Positions 45,132 to 57,599 of a stretch of DNA of 62,000 bases are shown here, in pieces. Numbering within the stretch: the stretch's first letter is position 1; every line of letters begins with the position of its first letter. Under the pieces are notes generated by a model, which was given only the letters and a program-made list of their open reading frames with translations, was not told where the DNA came from and made no database searches. The position numbers and the translations under genes are program-made. The DNA comes from Chrysomallon squamiferum (Eukaryota; Mollusca; Gastropoda; Neomphalida; Peltospiridae): NCBI GenBank assembly GCA_012295275.1, contig CM022678.1, forward strand, positions 9,544,574 to 9,606,573, given 5' to 3'.

Positions 45132-45987
45132 TGTGTGTGTTTGTGTGTTTGGTAGCTCTTTATTTCCCTATAACAGCAAAGGCAGTTAATCTTATAAACC
45201 ACACACATACACATACAACACGCACTAAACACAAAAATCACACAAACGCGTACACATACACAAACATACACTGTATACAGACACACTAACGGAAATCATG
45301 TGTGTGTGTGAAACATATACGCCTTTAATGCAAAATTTCACAAGTGAGAAGAAATATAACCCTAACCCGCTGTCAAACGCTTATCAAACAAGATCAGGAT
45401 TTCGAGGTCTACTAACCTCCATTTCATAAAAGGGCCCACCGGACTGTGCAACGATTACAAATTATTTCATTACTGCAGATATCAGTGAAAACATCGAATT
45501 CAAAGAGCAAGAGAAGCCAGCCTAGACTGACACATTTTAAAACTTTGTTTGTTACACAAAACCCGCTATAGCTAATTATCTTAATTCTAAAATTTTAAAA
45601 CTTTGGTTGTTTGTTAAGGAAATACCGCCATAGCTATTTTATCTCAATTCTTAAATGTTAAAACTTTGTATGTTTGTTATACAAAACCCAGTTTATTTAT
45701 TTATTATAATTACTAACACACACACACACACACGACTTTTTTCTAGTTTATAGTTGCTATATACAGACTTCACGATCTTAATAATAATAATAAAAAGATT
45801 ATATACATATAAACATTATTAGTTTATTAAGATTATCTATGCCTAGTATACAGAAGAGAAATGTATCTACTGAAAAACAGTCTCATAGATATCCGTTTTT
45901 AACTTTATAACAAAGACAACCTTAAATATCCGCTACCATCCGCTAGTAGAAAATTGCTATTACTACTTTTTCTGTTTTTCTTTTTTT

Positions 45988-46079
<92 letters not shown>

Positions 46080-46169
46080 TGTCTATTTGCTGCTTCATAA
46101 TGCACAGCTTAATATGTGATTATAGAATGAGTTGAATTAGTTTACTGAGTGGCTTTATTATAATTGTTA

Positions 46170-46205
<36 letters not shown>

Positions 46206-46284
46206 GTAGTAGTAGTAGTAGTAGTAGTAGTACACAACTGTTACTTTTATTAACATTTATTTCTTTGTTAATTTAAAAGAAAAC

Positions 46285-46328
<44 letters not shown>

Positions 46329-46696
46329 TAATAATAATAATCATCATCAAAGAAGAAGAAGAAGAAGATAACAATTAAAATATGTTTGAAATAACATGAT
46401 CATGTTTTAAGCAGAGTTTAACATTCAAGGTCTTCTCTTTTTCTTTTCTGTCAAAACAAACCAGTCAGCTGTAACTTTCGTATGTATTACCAGGTCCTAA
46501 ACCTGATCTATACAAAGATATGCATAAATAATTTGCTACTTTTGAATAAATAAATATATAAAAAAAATAATAAAATAAAATAAAATAAATATAAAATCCT
46601 AACCTAATTTGCAAAAATAATCTGAAGTGTAGGATATTTACAAATACATTTATTGAATTAACACTGAAATGTTCCTTTTGTCATATATATATTAAA

Positions 46697-46731
<35 letters not shown>

Positions 46732-48100
46732 CATAACTGAAACAATACAGAAAAATGATAAAATACAATAAAATGTGTACTGAAATTAACAATTATTTTG
46801 AATCTAGTAAGAATTATAATAGATTTATTTGTAAAAACAAAATTCCTAAAACAGACTTCTTTTATCTATCAATAAATATTAATCAGTCTTAAATCTAACT
46901 GTAAACCTACCCTCAGCCAATCCTCACCCAGACTTTTTATTATTGTTGAATTTAACTGAGTGATAATTATTTTGAAAAATAATGTTTTAGATCTCTCTCA
47001 CTCTCATGAATTATCATTCTATCTCATTTTGTAAAAAACATGATTCGCTCTCCTGATTTGATCCTGGGATCAGACTGACATCTAGTGAAATGTCTGTAAC
47101 AACAGCTAAACACTGAATTTGTTAATCACTGTTCCCCTGCACTTTACCTTATGAAGTTGTCTATGACTCTAGCTTAAATCAAAAATATAAATAACAAAAC
47201 TCAGAATAATTTAAATATTTGTTTGGAAGGAGAAAACAGGGTTTTGATAAACATTTATAACTACCTATTTTAAATATTTGAAAATAATTACCTGTCATAA
47301 ATAAAAAGAAAAGTCAGTATAACAAATGTCAACAATAAGACTTGAATCACTTTAGTTATTTTGTGTAATATGTGTAATAAGTGGCTCCACATATTGTAAC
47401 AGAAATATAGATAGATAGATAGAGACAGAGATAGATAGACAGACAGACAGATAAACAAAGACAGACAGATAGAAAGATAGACTAAACTATTTAAATATTA
47501 TATTCTGAAACAGCCAAATTTTTCATTCATTTGAAATGCAAGTAAAATTCAAAATGATATATCTCTATGCAAAGTGTTTATGGTGTTTTTTGAATATGTA
47601 CACACCAAACAAATGAATAATAGTACTCCCTCAATTGCCTGTGCTATTGTTATTTTCATTACCTTCTACTATAAAAGTCTCAAGAAAATCATTAACTAAA
47701 AATTTAGAAAAACATGGCACATGATGTATCTGAACTTTCAAATTAAAAATTATTTTAAATGTTTCATATGATTTTAAAGTGCTGAGAGGTGCCAAGATTT
47801 CTGACTGATATAATAAAAGTATATTAATAAGATAAAAATAAAAAGAATACCAAGAATTTGGTTAGAATTTTTTTTTTAAATGACTAAACAACTTGACATA
47901 CAATGTAATCTGCAAAGTAATCATTAAGAAAATATCTTCCAAACAACAGATCTTCTTCCATTTTATGTTTTATTAACAAACATTTTCATAAATCTTTACC
48001 AGTACATTAAAAAAAAAAAAAATAATAATAATAATAATAATAATAAGAATAATAATAAAGTTTATCTCCCTTGAGCTATACAATTTGTGTTTTTTTAAAG
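44379..48100. repeat. Repeat-rich intergenic region
   Basis: No gene identified. Contains GT and TG runs (45075-45150), an AG run (45991-46077), ATT then AGT trinucleotides (46170-46232), AAT runs (46287-46342), AGT (46697-46731), GATA/GACA tetranucleotides (47407-47485) and AAT (48020-48050). Open frames across these are artefacts. Confidence 0.7.
45991..46077 (+). repeat. (AG)n microsatellite
   Basis: Uninterrupted AG run about 87 bp long. Confidence 0.97.
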
Positions 48101-48119
48101 CAGTAAATCAAGGATTTCT

Positions 48120-48600
48120 ACATCAGACATTTTTAAAAATAATTTCTTTTTCACACACTTGACTGTCTGGTCCAAACATTCTGTCCACTGGTCTATGTCT
48201 GACTGTATCTTGCATGAATGACACTTTGAATCTGAAATCACAGTTTCACAGATTTATAAATTCTTCAGTAAGTGCAGTCCACATAACAAGTAACTATTTT
48301 TTAAATATTACTTTTGGTGTGGAACTTTCTAGAAATTCTCAATATTCTTCAAGAATTCAGTTCTTCATATTTGTTGTGAAGATATTTTATCTTCTGCTGT
48401 TTCTTCTGTTTAGTTTGTTCAGTACAGAGAGAAAACTTGAAGAACTTGGAGATAAACACAACAAGTCACTTAGAATCAATGTCACTTCTCACATTTTCTT
48501 TCATTCTCAAAACAAGCTTATGATAAAGGAACCTGAAAAAAAAAAAAAAAATATTATTAAAATTAAAATAATATTCAGAGTTGTATAAACAATATTATAC
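48120..48600. other. Possible 3' portion of the EGF-repeat gene or unrelated ORF
   Basis: On the minus strand a Cys-bearing open stretch (CETVISDSKCHSCK, then QWTECLDQTVKCV) lies at about 48125-48225. On the plus strand a 124-residue frame (48214-48588) contains a hydrophobic segment, FFIFVVKIFYLLLFLLFSLF. The first would suit the downstream end of the minus-strand EGF gene. Neither has convincing splice sites. Confidence 0.25.
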
Positions 48601-48729
48601 AATTTACCATGTAAAATGAAGGTTGATATGATTCAAATGGGATGGGTTGTGATTTAATTATTTTCATGATTTTTTTACTTACTGTTAAAAAGCCATTTAT
48701 TCCATGGACAAAATCAATTTAATTTAGCA

Positions 48730-49190
48730 TTGTATTGCATTTCATTTCATTTATTTCATTGTGAATCATTTCACACATTACATTTTATTTTATTTCATTT
48801 TATTCCATTAATTTTATTATATTTTATCATTATTTCAATTTTTTATTTCAGTTCAGTTTATTTCAGTTCAGTTTGTTCAATTATTGTACTGTATTGTGTT
48901 GTGTTGTGGTGTATTGTATTTCACAGTATTTCATTTCATTTATTTTATTTTATTGTATTGCACTGTATCACACTGCATTTCATTTCAATGTATATCATTT
49001 CATTTTATTGATTTCACTGTATTTGATTTGATTTAATTAAATTCACTGTATATGTATGTATATGGAGGTTTGTGTGTGCATGTTTCATGTGTGTGAATAT
49101 TTGCATGTGCATGTTTGCATGTGTGTGAAATCTTTGCACATGTTGTGTGTGCATGTGTGTGTGTGTGTGTGTGTGTGATATAATAATATA
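48730..49190. repeat. Degenerate ATTTC/ATTTT pentanucleotide and GT repeats
   Basis: Imperfect CATTTCATTT and TATTGTATTG runs to 49030, then ATGTGTGTG runs to 49180. No coding signal beyond repeat artefacts. Confidence 0.8.
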
Positions 49191-49197
49191 TATCTAC

Positions 49198-49316
49198 CTC
49201 TACAAGTAATTTTGTCAGTTTCCCATTTATAACCATCCATACAGTTACATGTGTAGACTCCATCTTAGTAGTTTTAGTTCTGAGTGTAAATATTTTTGAA
49301 TTACATTCATTTATAT
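49198..49316 (-). pseudogene. EGF-CA exon, damaged
   Basis: Acceptor CTCTTTCAG, begins DINECNS and ends DGVYTCNCMDGYKWETDKIT plus CRG at GTAGAT, a good EGF-CA C-terminal half. The middle changes frame and, in the frame of the second half, carries two TAA stops (QN*NY*DG) at the places where Cys-containing turns are expected. Confidence 0.65.
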
Positions 49317-51489
49317 CTGAAAGAGAGAAACAGATAAATTATATCTCAATCATTAACAACAATTAAACTTTCTCATACATTTTGACAAGTTTCTAAAATT
49401 ACTCAAATATCATTTACACAGAAATTATTTCTAATATATGGATTAACTGAAAATAAAATTTAAAATTCATAAGGTTTTGAGCATTTCTAAAATTAATCAA
49501 GTTTAAGTTACACAGATATAACTATTATTAATAAAAATTAAAATTATTCATAAATTCTGACAAGTTTCTGAAACACTATTAACTGCTTTGAAATTTTTCT
49601 TAATTCCAGAAATGAGAAGTTTAACTTAACTATTTGAATAGCACAAAAGCTACTAATGCATACATAAGTTGCAAACTGATTGCTGATTATATAATGAGCA
49701 TGACATTATTAATAATAAAAATTAAAAAAAAAAAAAAAACAGATAATGGTAGAAATGCTGACCATTCAGATTCAAAGAGATAACACTTACACTGGAAATA
49801 TGAATAAACTAAGAATGCTTGAAGTGAACAATTTAACCTGAGAACCAGATAGAACTGACTCACCTGAGCATGTTTTGTTGTCTGAATTCAAGGTAAACAT
49901 TTCTACACAAACACTGCTCCACTGTGTCATGCACCCTGCAGCCCTGTTCACACGAACTGTTCACTGCAGCACTGTCACAACTGAACATAAAATATTTTTA
50001 TAACTTTATTATATTTTGTCACAACTAAAATAAAATAATTAACAATTTATTCACATTCTCACAGAAATGAAAATAAAATAGTTTATAATTTTATCAAATT
50101 TTGTCACAATTAAAATAAAATAAAAATATTTTATAATTTGTAATCACTCTGACAAGAATAAATGTAGCTTTTTCATTCAGTTTAGTTAAAGAATGATACC
50201 AAACATTCATTCAATTTAAAAAAAATTTAAAAAAATGATTTTTTGAATGAAATGAATAAACAAATGAGGAAGAAAAATGAATTGTTTAATAATAGTTTAA
50301 TTAGTTTTTAAACATTAGTTTTCAAATTTTTATTTTTTATTTTTTTTTTTTTTCTGGTAATGTTCTTAAAAATTAATTTTCAAACTGCAAAAATAAAGTT
50401 AGCTGTTACCAAACAGGGTTTGTTTTTTTTTTTTTTTGTTATTTCTCAACAATTTAAATTTCTTAATAACTGAAACCTGATTTTCTGATTTTTAAATAAA
50501 ATTCTCTTAATTTTTGAATAAAAAATTATTAACAAGTATAAAATGATATTTTTTTATTATTATATTTATTTATTATATTTTAATGCAGAAAAAGTTAATT
50601 TTTGTGACTGAGGTATTAATTAACTCATTTCTATGTAATTTTTCAGTTTTAAAACATCCATTCTGTTTTCTTTGGTAATTAAAATCACAAAAAATATTTA
50701 AAATTCATCAATCATTTGTATCATTTAACTATTTAAATAAAAAATAATTTTAAGAAATCATTTCTAGCATATAACTATTTATTAAATAATAAAAAATCAT
50801 TTGTAACATATAACTATTTATTAAATAATAAGGAAAATTCATTTATAACATATAACTGTTTATTAAATAAAACATTATAATTTCAACTTGTTACCAAATT
50901 TTTAATATTGAGTAATTAACTATTTATTAAGTATACCCTACTCACCTATACATTCATCTGACAAGTTGTGATATCCTGTCTTACACTCAAATGATAGGAG
51001 ACTGGCAGGTTTTTGCAGTTGCTGTTTGCTTGACATGAAACTGTTGAAACACTACATTCATCTCTGTTGTTTTCACATCACACACCACCCAGCCAGCTTT
51101 ACACTGACAATGGTCTGAGAGGGAAAAATAAAATTTAATTTGAAAATAAATAAATTAAATTAAAATCAAATTTTTGTGTAAGTATTTATTATAAAACTAA
51201 ATTTATAAAATTATATCAAAAGTATAATCTGAATATCATGAAAATTTCTAATTTTACAGAATAAGTTGCTTCAGATTTCAAAATATGATTATGTTTTTAA
51301 AATATTTAAAAATTTATTTTTACATTATTGTATTTTGTAATGAGAAATTCTGCTTACTAACACATGTTGTCTGGTCATTTTCAAGTTTCTTCCCAGCCAG
51401 ACAGGAACAAGTGAATCCACTGATTCTGTTAATACAAGTATCAATATACTTAGTAATACTGACATCAACTGGTGTACACTCATTTATAT
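49198..51489 (-). CDS. EGF-like repeat protein gene fragment (four exons seen)
   Basis: Minus-strand exons 51489-51358, 51114-50946, 49980-49864 and 49316-49198, each coding roughly one EGF-like domain. Two start with the calcium-binding EGF consensus (G)DINEC. The product would be an extracellular matrix or membrane protein of the fibrillin, fibulin, nidogen or LRP type; too little is present to choose. The first exon is intact and phase 1-1, the usual symmetrical phase for shuffled EGF exons. The other three need single-base frame corrections or contain stops. Both ends of the gene are undefined. Confidence 0.75.
49864..49980 (-). pseudogene. EGF-like exon, one frameshift
   Basis: Acceptor TTATGTTCAG and donor GTGAGT. 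It reads CDSAAVNSSCEQGCRVHDTV and EQCLC, then in another frame TLNSDNKTCS. Cys spacing fits the cEGF-type C-x-x-x-C, C-x-C, C pattern. Confidence 0.65.
50946..51114 (-). pseudogene. EGF-like exon, frameshifted
   Basis: Acceptor CCTCTCAG and donor GTGAGT. It reads HCQCKAGWVVCDVKTTE (end of one EGF), then in a second frame DECSVSTVSCQANSNCKNLP, then in a third FECKTGYHNLSDECI. Two indels in an otherwise good EGF-CA sequence. Confidence 0.7.
51358..51489 (-). CDS. EGF-CA exon, intact
   Basis: Acceptor TTTTTAG and donor GTAAGC, phase 1 to 1. It reads DINECTPVDVSITKYIDTCI, NRISGFTCSCLAGKKLENDQ and TTCV. The DINEC calcium-ligand motif, a (N)-x-x-S-G-F-x-C-x-C core and the final Cys match EGF_CA. 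Confidence 0.85.
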
Positions 51490-51494
51490 CTAAA

Positions 51495-51496
51495 AA

Positions 51497-51545
<49 letters not shown>
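51495..51545 (+). repeat. AAT trinucleotide microsatellite
   Basis: Run of AAT units directly upstream (on the minus strand) of the intact EGF exon acceptor. A second AAT run is at 51808-51843. Confidence 0.95.
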
Positions 51546-51546
<1 letters not shown>

Positions 51547-51805
51547 TAATAATAATAGTAATATAATTATTATTATTGTTATTAAGAAAGAGGGATGTCT
51601 ATGATTTAATAAGGGTACAGACTATAATTGACATCAAATATTTCTGTCTCCAACAATCTGCTGACTGCGTGACTGACACAGATAAAATACTTCTTAAAAT
51701 AAATCTTCTGTTATCTTTGTTGTATTCAAGGTAATACAGTGTACAGAGGAAAAACTTTGTTTAATCGCTCAATGCAATTCAAAATATATAAAATAAAATT
51801 CAAGT

Positions 51806-51844
<39 letters not shown>

Positions 51845-51849
51845 GTAAA

Positions 51850-54029
51850 AAGCTTATTTCAATATTTGTGAAACCAAGGACTTTTTCATCTGAGACAAGA
51901 CAGGCAGCCCTTGCACTTTTTGCTTTGATAGGTACACTACAGTTCAAAGAAAACAAACTACTAACCTTTCTCATACTTTTTTCAAGTGGTAACCATAGTG
52001 ACATAAACTGCCTTCAGCTTTATGAGAAATCTGTTCCGATGTCAAACCCTGACTTCTACATTCTCAGTCTGAAACAAAAGTAATTTATTATTTTTAAAAT
52101 GTTTTTTGACTTGTTTCTTTTTTCTTCATTTTTTTAATCAGTTTTTTGTTTACCTCAATTTAATATTAATATAAACAACATTTAAAACAGCATCAGTTGA
52201 AAAATGATAATGATTTTATTTTATCATTTAAAAAATTAAATAAACAAACAATAATTATAGAATTAATTAATGATAGATATAAATCACTGTCTTTTCACTG
52301 TTAACTCATTGTTCACTAAACATACCTAATTAATAGTAACAAAATTAAAATAATATTAATATTAAAACATTCTCAGGTGGCATTAAGTAATTTATAAAAT
52401 CTTGTAGTAAACTGAATTATTTGTCCATTATACCCAGCATCTGTTTACAAACATGTTGAGCACATCTCAGTGTCTGAGTCTGTACAAATTTCTCTTAACT
52501 GCCAGGACTGGAGAAGTCATGTTTTTCAATGAACGCTTCACTACACTCATGGTCAAGTGGTCAACCTTGGTCTTTTTTCTGGTCAGCAGAAGGCTTGTTT
52601 ATCCTGTAGAGAGAAAAATTACATTTATCATTGACAAGCCTAATAAATAAATTGTAGTTAAAAAAAAAAAAAAAAAAAGTTATAAAATTTATCACATATA
52701 ATTTCGAAACAAAAAGAAATAAAAAAAATATTTAAAAGTTACCGAAAATATTAAAATTATAAATTATTAAGTCAGAATGTTTGAGAATTAATTGCGACCA
52801 AAGTTCCGTTTCGGCGATTGGGATGGTAAAATGGTTATGGGGAAGTCGCCTTTTTCTCTATAAGATATAACACAAGAGTCAGTATTAATCTCAAATATTT
52901 ATTTCATACAAAAGGTTTGCTAGTAGTTCGATAAAGTGGACTTATCGGCTTACCTGAATTTGCCAACATCGGTTTATAACACTAACTTTCTCGACCGGAT
53001 AGGCATGGCGCTAACTGTAGTCTTGATAAACAAAACCACGAGTCTCGCTGACCCAGTGTCGGAAAAGTGATCGGGACCGTTCGGATCATCTCGGTCGAAT
53101 AGACGGAGACATTCGAGTCCTCTGTATATATCCAACAGAATCCGTTCTCCTCAGAAAAAGGCCTGGTAGCAAAAAATATTAATAATAATAAAAAAAAAAA
53201 AAAAAATAAATAAATAAAAAATAAAATACAATCATATATCTGTTTCATTTAAACTTTAATTTTTAACTATGAGGAAGTGTTTTTATTTTGTGGTGGTGGT
53301 TTCGGGGGTGGGGGGTTCCTTGTTTTTTAAGAATAGTTATGACTGTTTTTTATCCCGTTTTTATTTTTTTTTTTTATGTTGCATTTTTGTTTTTTAAGTT
53401 AACTTTATTTTATTTTATTTTATTAATTTACTTTATTTTTTATTTATTTATTTAAAACAATTCTTTTTTGTTTCTTAAAAATTATTATCGCAATTATTTA
53501 TTTATTAATATTAATAATATTTATAATTATTATGGATATTTTTCTTAATTTCATTTTTAGCTCAGAAATGAATACAGAATAAATTTCTACAAATTTTATA
53601 ATAATTTTTGTGAGAATAAACAAATTAATGACTTCTTAAATACTAAATAAAATTAGGTTAAGGCCAGGCTAGTCTCGATAAACCACGATGTTTCGAACAT
53701 AAACGGATTCGAATGTATGCTACGCTTTTCAAACCAGTTTGAACTGATGTTTGACAGCCAGTTTATTTTTGTTTTTAATTCGGTAACGTTTTACTTGTTG
53801 ATTATTCAATTTAATAGAATTTTGGAAATATTTCACGAGAATCCAAATGGATTGGGATGTTTTATGTTTGTGTGAATCCAAGCGTGAATCGAATGCGGAT
53901 TATGCGCAGATTTTCAGCCATGGAACGAGGTAAACATGATCATGATGTAATGTGTATCACTGTATCAGTATCAGTGTGTGTGAAAGAAGCAGAAAGAGAG
54001 GTGTTCACCGTATAAACTATAATCGTATT

Positions 54030-54100
<71 letters not shown>

Positions 54101-54270
54101 TGTGTGTGTGTGTGTTGGCAATTTCATATGTAAATAAATTTATTATAACATTCACAAACGATAATAAGGCAGAGAAAAATGCATTTATCAGACAAATGTA
54201 GATTGATAACAAAAAATATCATGTACTTCCAAAAAATAAACATTATATTTACTATTGACATTGCTATTTT
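51850..54270. other. Intergenic; no confident gene
   Basis: Small open frames (51868-52083, 52453-52650) have no supporting splice structure. 52780-53165 is richer in CpG (reads include TCGACCGGATAGG and CCGTTCGGATC) and may be a promoter or 5' exon. 53850-53933 carries an ATG frame MDWDVLCLCESKRESNADYA followed by a GTAAAC donor, a possible first exon for the CAMSAP copy. An AG/GT microsatellite lies at 54033-54114. Confidence 0.45.
54033..54114 (+). repeat. (AG)n(TG)n microsatellite
   Basis: AG run of about 66 bp that switches directly to a TG run. Confidence 0.97.
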
Positions 54271-54276
54271 TCGTAG

Positions 54277-54385
54277 GTCACTGTATTATTATTCACATCT
54301 GTCAAGAAAGGGAATTTACATCATGGAGAAGGATGAATCACCTGTTACAGAAACCATTCTTATGCAAACTGCACCATTCTGAGTT
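54277..54385 (+). CDS. CAMSAP: CAMSAP exon (SRKGIYIMEKDESPVTE)
   Basis: Acceptor TTTTTCGTAG and donor GTGAGT. SHLSRKGIYIMEKDESPVTE matches human CAMSAP1 ALSRKGIYVMESDDTPVTES. It ends APF-stop-V: a TGA stands where the family has Lys or Arg (APFKM). The next exon continues in phase 0. Confidence 0.85.
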
Positions 54386-54690
54386 GTGAGTATAATTTAT
54401 TTTATGTTCGTGTCTTAGAGAGTAAAATAAGTTTTGTAGCAACTCTTTATTGATTATAAAATAGTGTAATAAAAATCACTTATTTGCTATTGTTTTGTAA
54501 TCAGTTTAATATCATAATAATTATGTTACATTATTTATTAATAACAAAGTATATTGAAGATATCCCAAAGCACACTTTGTCTGAATAATATAGTTAAATT
54601 TAAATTTTGATAATAACAGAAGTATTAGTTATTTATTTATAACTGCTTAGTTATTATTTTTATTATTATTTTATTTCTTTTTTCTTTTAG

Positions 54691-54776
54691 AATGTACATA
54701 TAGCTCTAATTGATGCGCTGATGTTGGCATATGCCAGTGAAGTTGTTTCAGAAGAATGTGCTGTCCCTGCCATCAG
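54691..54776 (+). CDS. CAMSAP: CAMSAP exon (HIALIDALMLAYASEVV)
   Basis: Acceptor TTTCTTTTAG and donor GTATGC, open throughout, reading NVHIALIDALMLAYASEVVS then EECAVPAIR. Human CAMSAP1 has AHMAMVDALMMAYTVEMIS here. Confidence 0.88.
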
Positions 54777-55624
54777 GTATGCTGTTGTTTTTGTTTATTT
54801 ATTTATTTATATTATTATGTTGTTAAATATTAAAATTTGATTTTTTTTTTTTTTTTTTTATTATTAAACTGAGTTAGTTTGACTCTGTCAAAGTTGATTT
54901 ACTTTTCTTCCTTTTATATTTTGGTAAATTATATTTCAGTTAAAGCTGAGGTATAGTTAAAGTATTCATTTTTCTACTTTGATTATTAAATGATAGCTGA
55001 AAATAAGGCAAAGGATTATGATGATTGCAGTTGAACATGCAAATGTATGAATGTATGAGAGAAAGAGAGAGGATTAAGGAATGGCGATTCAGGGAGAGAG
55101 GGAGAAGGAGAATGATATTTGGGGTGCATGTTTTGTATAATTTATCATATAGCATAAAGAGACCTCATACTTTAAATTCAACATTTTGAACAAGCAATTT
55201 TAAAACTTTCAGATGAATTACAACTTTTAACACATCCAGTGAACTTCCATCAGGCACTGAGGACACAATTATAGTCTGCTTAAATAAAGTTTGTACTGCT
55301 GCATTGTTTTTAATTTGAGTTGTTTTTATTTAAATATTTCTCATTGTTCTAAACATAATTAAGTTTAATTTAATTTAATGCAGGAGATTGCAGTTTGTTA
55401 ATAATATATCAGTAGGTAGACATGCACATACACACAAATTACATTAGTATCTTGTAAACACACAGTACACTTTTTTACCATGTACATTTGTCAGGCACAC
55501 ACTCACATTCCTATAATTACATTCATATAAATATGATTATTTTGTTGTAAATTTCTATATTATAAAACAAAAGAAGAAGACAAGAAGCATCATATTTTAA
55601 AATGTTTAACTTTCCTGTTACCAG

Positions 55625-55752
55625 ATTGGAACTGCCAGCCCTTCAGACAGTGTGACTGTTCCTGTGATGACAGACATACTAAAAGACATGAGACATATGT
55701 ACAGTAGCTGTTGTCTGTCGTCTCTGTTGTCTGAAGTGTCTCAGTTTTCATG
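55625..55752 (+). CDS. CAMSAP: CAMSAP CH-domain exon, first half
   Basis: Acceptor CCTGTTACCAG. It reads SVTVPVMTDILKDMRHMYSS then CCLSSLLSEVSQFSW. CAMSAP CH domains have P-x-L-x-D-L-x-x-D-x-x-D-G-x-x-L-x-x-(L/V)-x-x-Y here. The usual DG is replaced by a few extra residues (RHMYSS), a possible small insertion or divergence. The donor GTTTGT is weak and the junction phase with the next exon is off by one. Confidence 0.7.
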
Positions 55753-55972
55753 GTTTGTTAAATAACACATTTTTTTTGTAAATAAAAAGTATGAATCACA
55801 TGGTAACTTTAAATTTAGCATAAAGTAAATTTATGAATCTTAATATCTAGTTAAAAGAGGATGGGGTTTTGGGGCGCTTTTTGATTTTATATTTCATAAT
55901 CAACAAAATTCATATTTTATTATTAGGTCTGTTTTTTTTTTTTTTTTTTTATAATTTGAATATAATTTGTAC

Positions 55973-55976
<4 letters not shown>

Positions 55977-56057
<81 letters not shown>

Positions 56058-56072
56058 GTCTGTCTGTCTGTC
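55977..56072 (+). repeat. (CT)n(CTGT)n microsatellite in the CH-domain intron
   Basis: CT run of about 75 bp turning into CTGT units, about 90 bases upstream of the next exon acceptor. It may lengthen the polypyrimidine environment of that acceptor. Confidence 0.97.
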
Positions 56073-56163
56073 TGTCAGTTATCACATCCTTTTCATCCTC
56101 CTTAACCTCTTTTACTGTGTTATTAAATATTAATTGCCTCATTGTTGTTTATTTTTTCTTCAG

Positions 56164-56402
56164 ATATATGTTTGAAAGATGGGTTAGGAATAGCTAATTC
56201 TTTACATAATCTACGCCTCACCAAAACATTCTGTGAACGGCATCTTCCATCAACTTTTTCCATTTCACCTACGAGGATCTCCTGTACACACGAGACAGTA
56301 TATGAGAAAACCTCTTAGCCTTTCTCACAGAGCTGTTCTTCTGGTTTGAAATGATAAAACTGACAGAGACAGGACAGCTGCTGAATGGTCAGGAAGCAGA
56401 AA
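56164..56402 (+). pseudogene. CAMSAP: CAMSAP CH-domain exon, second half, two lesions
   Basis: Acceptor TTCTTCAG and donor GTAAGT. It reads ICLKDGLGIANSLHNLRLTK and TFCERHLPSTF, then in another frame FHFTYEDLLYTRDSI-stop-ENLLAFLTELFFWFEM. Human CAMSAP1 has ICLKEVTSMADSLYNIRLL and LTLEDMLYAP...FIAELFWWFE. A one-base loss in TTTTT near 56259 explains the frame change. TGA at 56303-56305 stands where an Arg (CGA) is plausible. Confidence 0.85.
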
Positions 56403-56536
56403 GTAAGTTTTGTGAGAGTTTTTAATTACATTGCAAGTCCACAATTGAATTGTATCTTTTATTAAATGAATTTATGAAATTTATTATTGTACTGGAAACA
56501 TTGGGATTTTGTCATATTCAGTTTTAGTGTTTATAC

Positions 56537-57560
56537 TGGAGGGGTGTAGCAATACTGATATCAAAAGAATGTCTTTATAAGTTTACCTTTAATAGTTGTG
56601 ACACTGAAGGCAGGATTTTAAAAATTAATACTAAAATAGATGGTGATGAACATAGTTTTATAAGTGTATATGCACCAAATAATATTGCAGAAAATATTTT
56701 ATTTTTAAATGATTATGTAAATTTGTGGATTTTTAAAATACATCAATGACAGGAGATTTTAATGTAATTTTAGATCCTAATTTAGATTTAGGCATTAATA
56801 ATAAAACTTTCAGTATGAAAAGTGGTAATAAATTACAGATATTTATAATTATAATTTAGTTGATATTTGGTGACACAGAAATCCAGATAAAAAACAATTT
56901 ACTAGATCTCAAATTGTTGAAAAAACTATAAATCAGTCAAGAATTATTTTTTTTTTAATTTCTAGAAATTTATTACAGTTTATAAGTAATGTATACATAT
57001 CCTATACCTCAATTAGTGATCACAATTTTTTATCACTTAAAATAGATTTTTCTCGTGTAGAGAGAGGTGAAGGTATTTGAATTTTTAATAATGAATTGTT
57101 GAAAGATGAACTTTTTTGTAAAGCTCTTGTTGAAGTAATTAATAATGCTTCTGAGTGTCCTTTGTTACAAACTGAACCTGTTGTTTGATCAAATAACTTA
57201 AAATATAAAACATTTTGCACTAAATAAGAGAAAATTAGTCAACGAGAAATACTATAATATACAAAATGCTTTAAAATGAGAATATGCTAAACTAGTTGTA
57301 AATAAGCATCATGATTTGAGTAACATACAAAGAAGAAAAGTTAAAATTAATTTAGAGATTAAGTGTAATGGTGCTATTTTAAGACCTAAAGCTCAATAGA
57401 ACCTAGATATGGATAGAAATTCATTGTTTTTTCTGAATTCAGAAAAATCAAAACAGGAATCAAATTCTATTAAAGAACGAAAAAGAGTAAATGGATTAAT
57501 TAGAAAAATGGAAGATATATTAGAATATGCTTATGAATTTTATTCAAAATTATTTACATA
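56537..57560 (+). mobile_element. Non-LTR retrotransposon relic (L1/Tx1-like endonuclease), copy C
   Basis: Same element as at 5545-6600, in the same intron. Blocks GVAILISKECL, FISVYAPNNIAENILFLND, TGDFNVILDPNLD and ISDHNFLSLKIDFS are readable across frames. This copy keeps the SDH histidine that B has as Tyr. It is otherwise at least as decayed and also lacks the reverse transcriptase. Being shared by B and C, it was inserted before the duplication. Confidence 0.8.
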
Positions 57561-57599
57561 AAAAAATGTATGTTCTGTTTTAATTTTTTTCTGTTTTTT

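Noticed and set aside
52982-53248. 88-residue minus-strand frame in a CpG-richer patch
   Set aside because: No recognisable product or splice sites; more likely a promoter or untranslated region.
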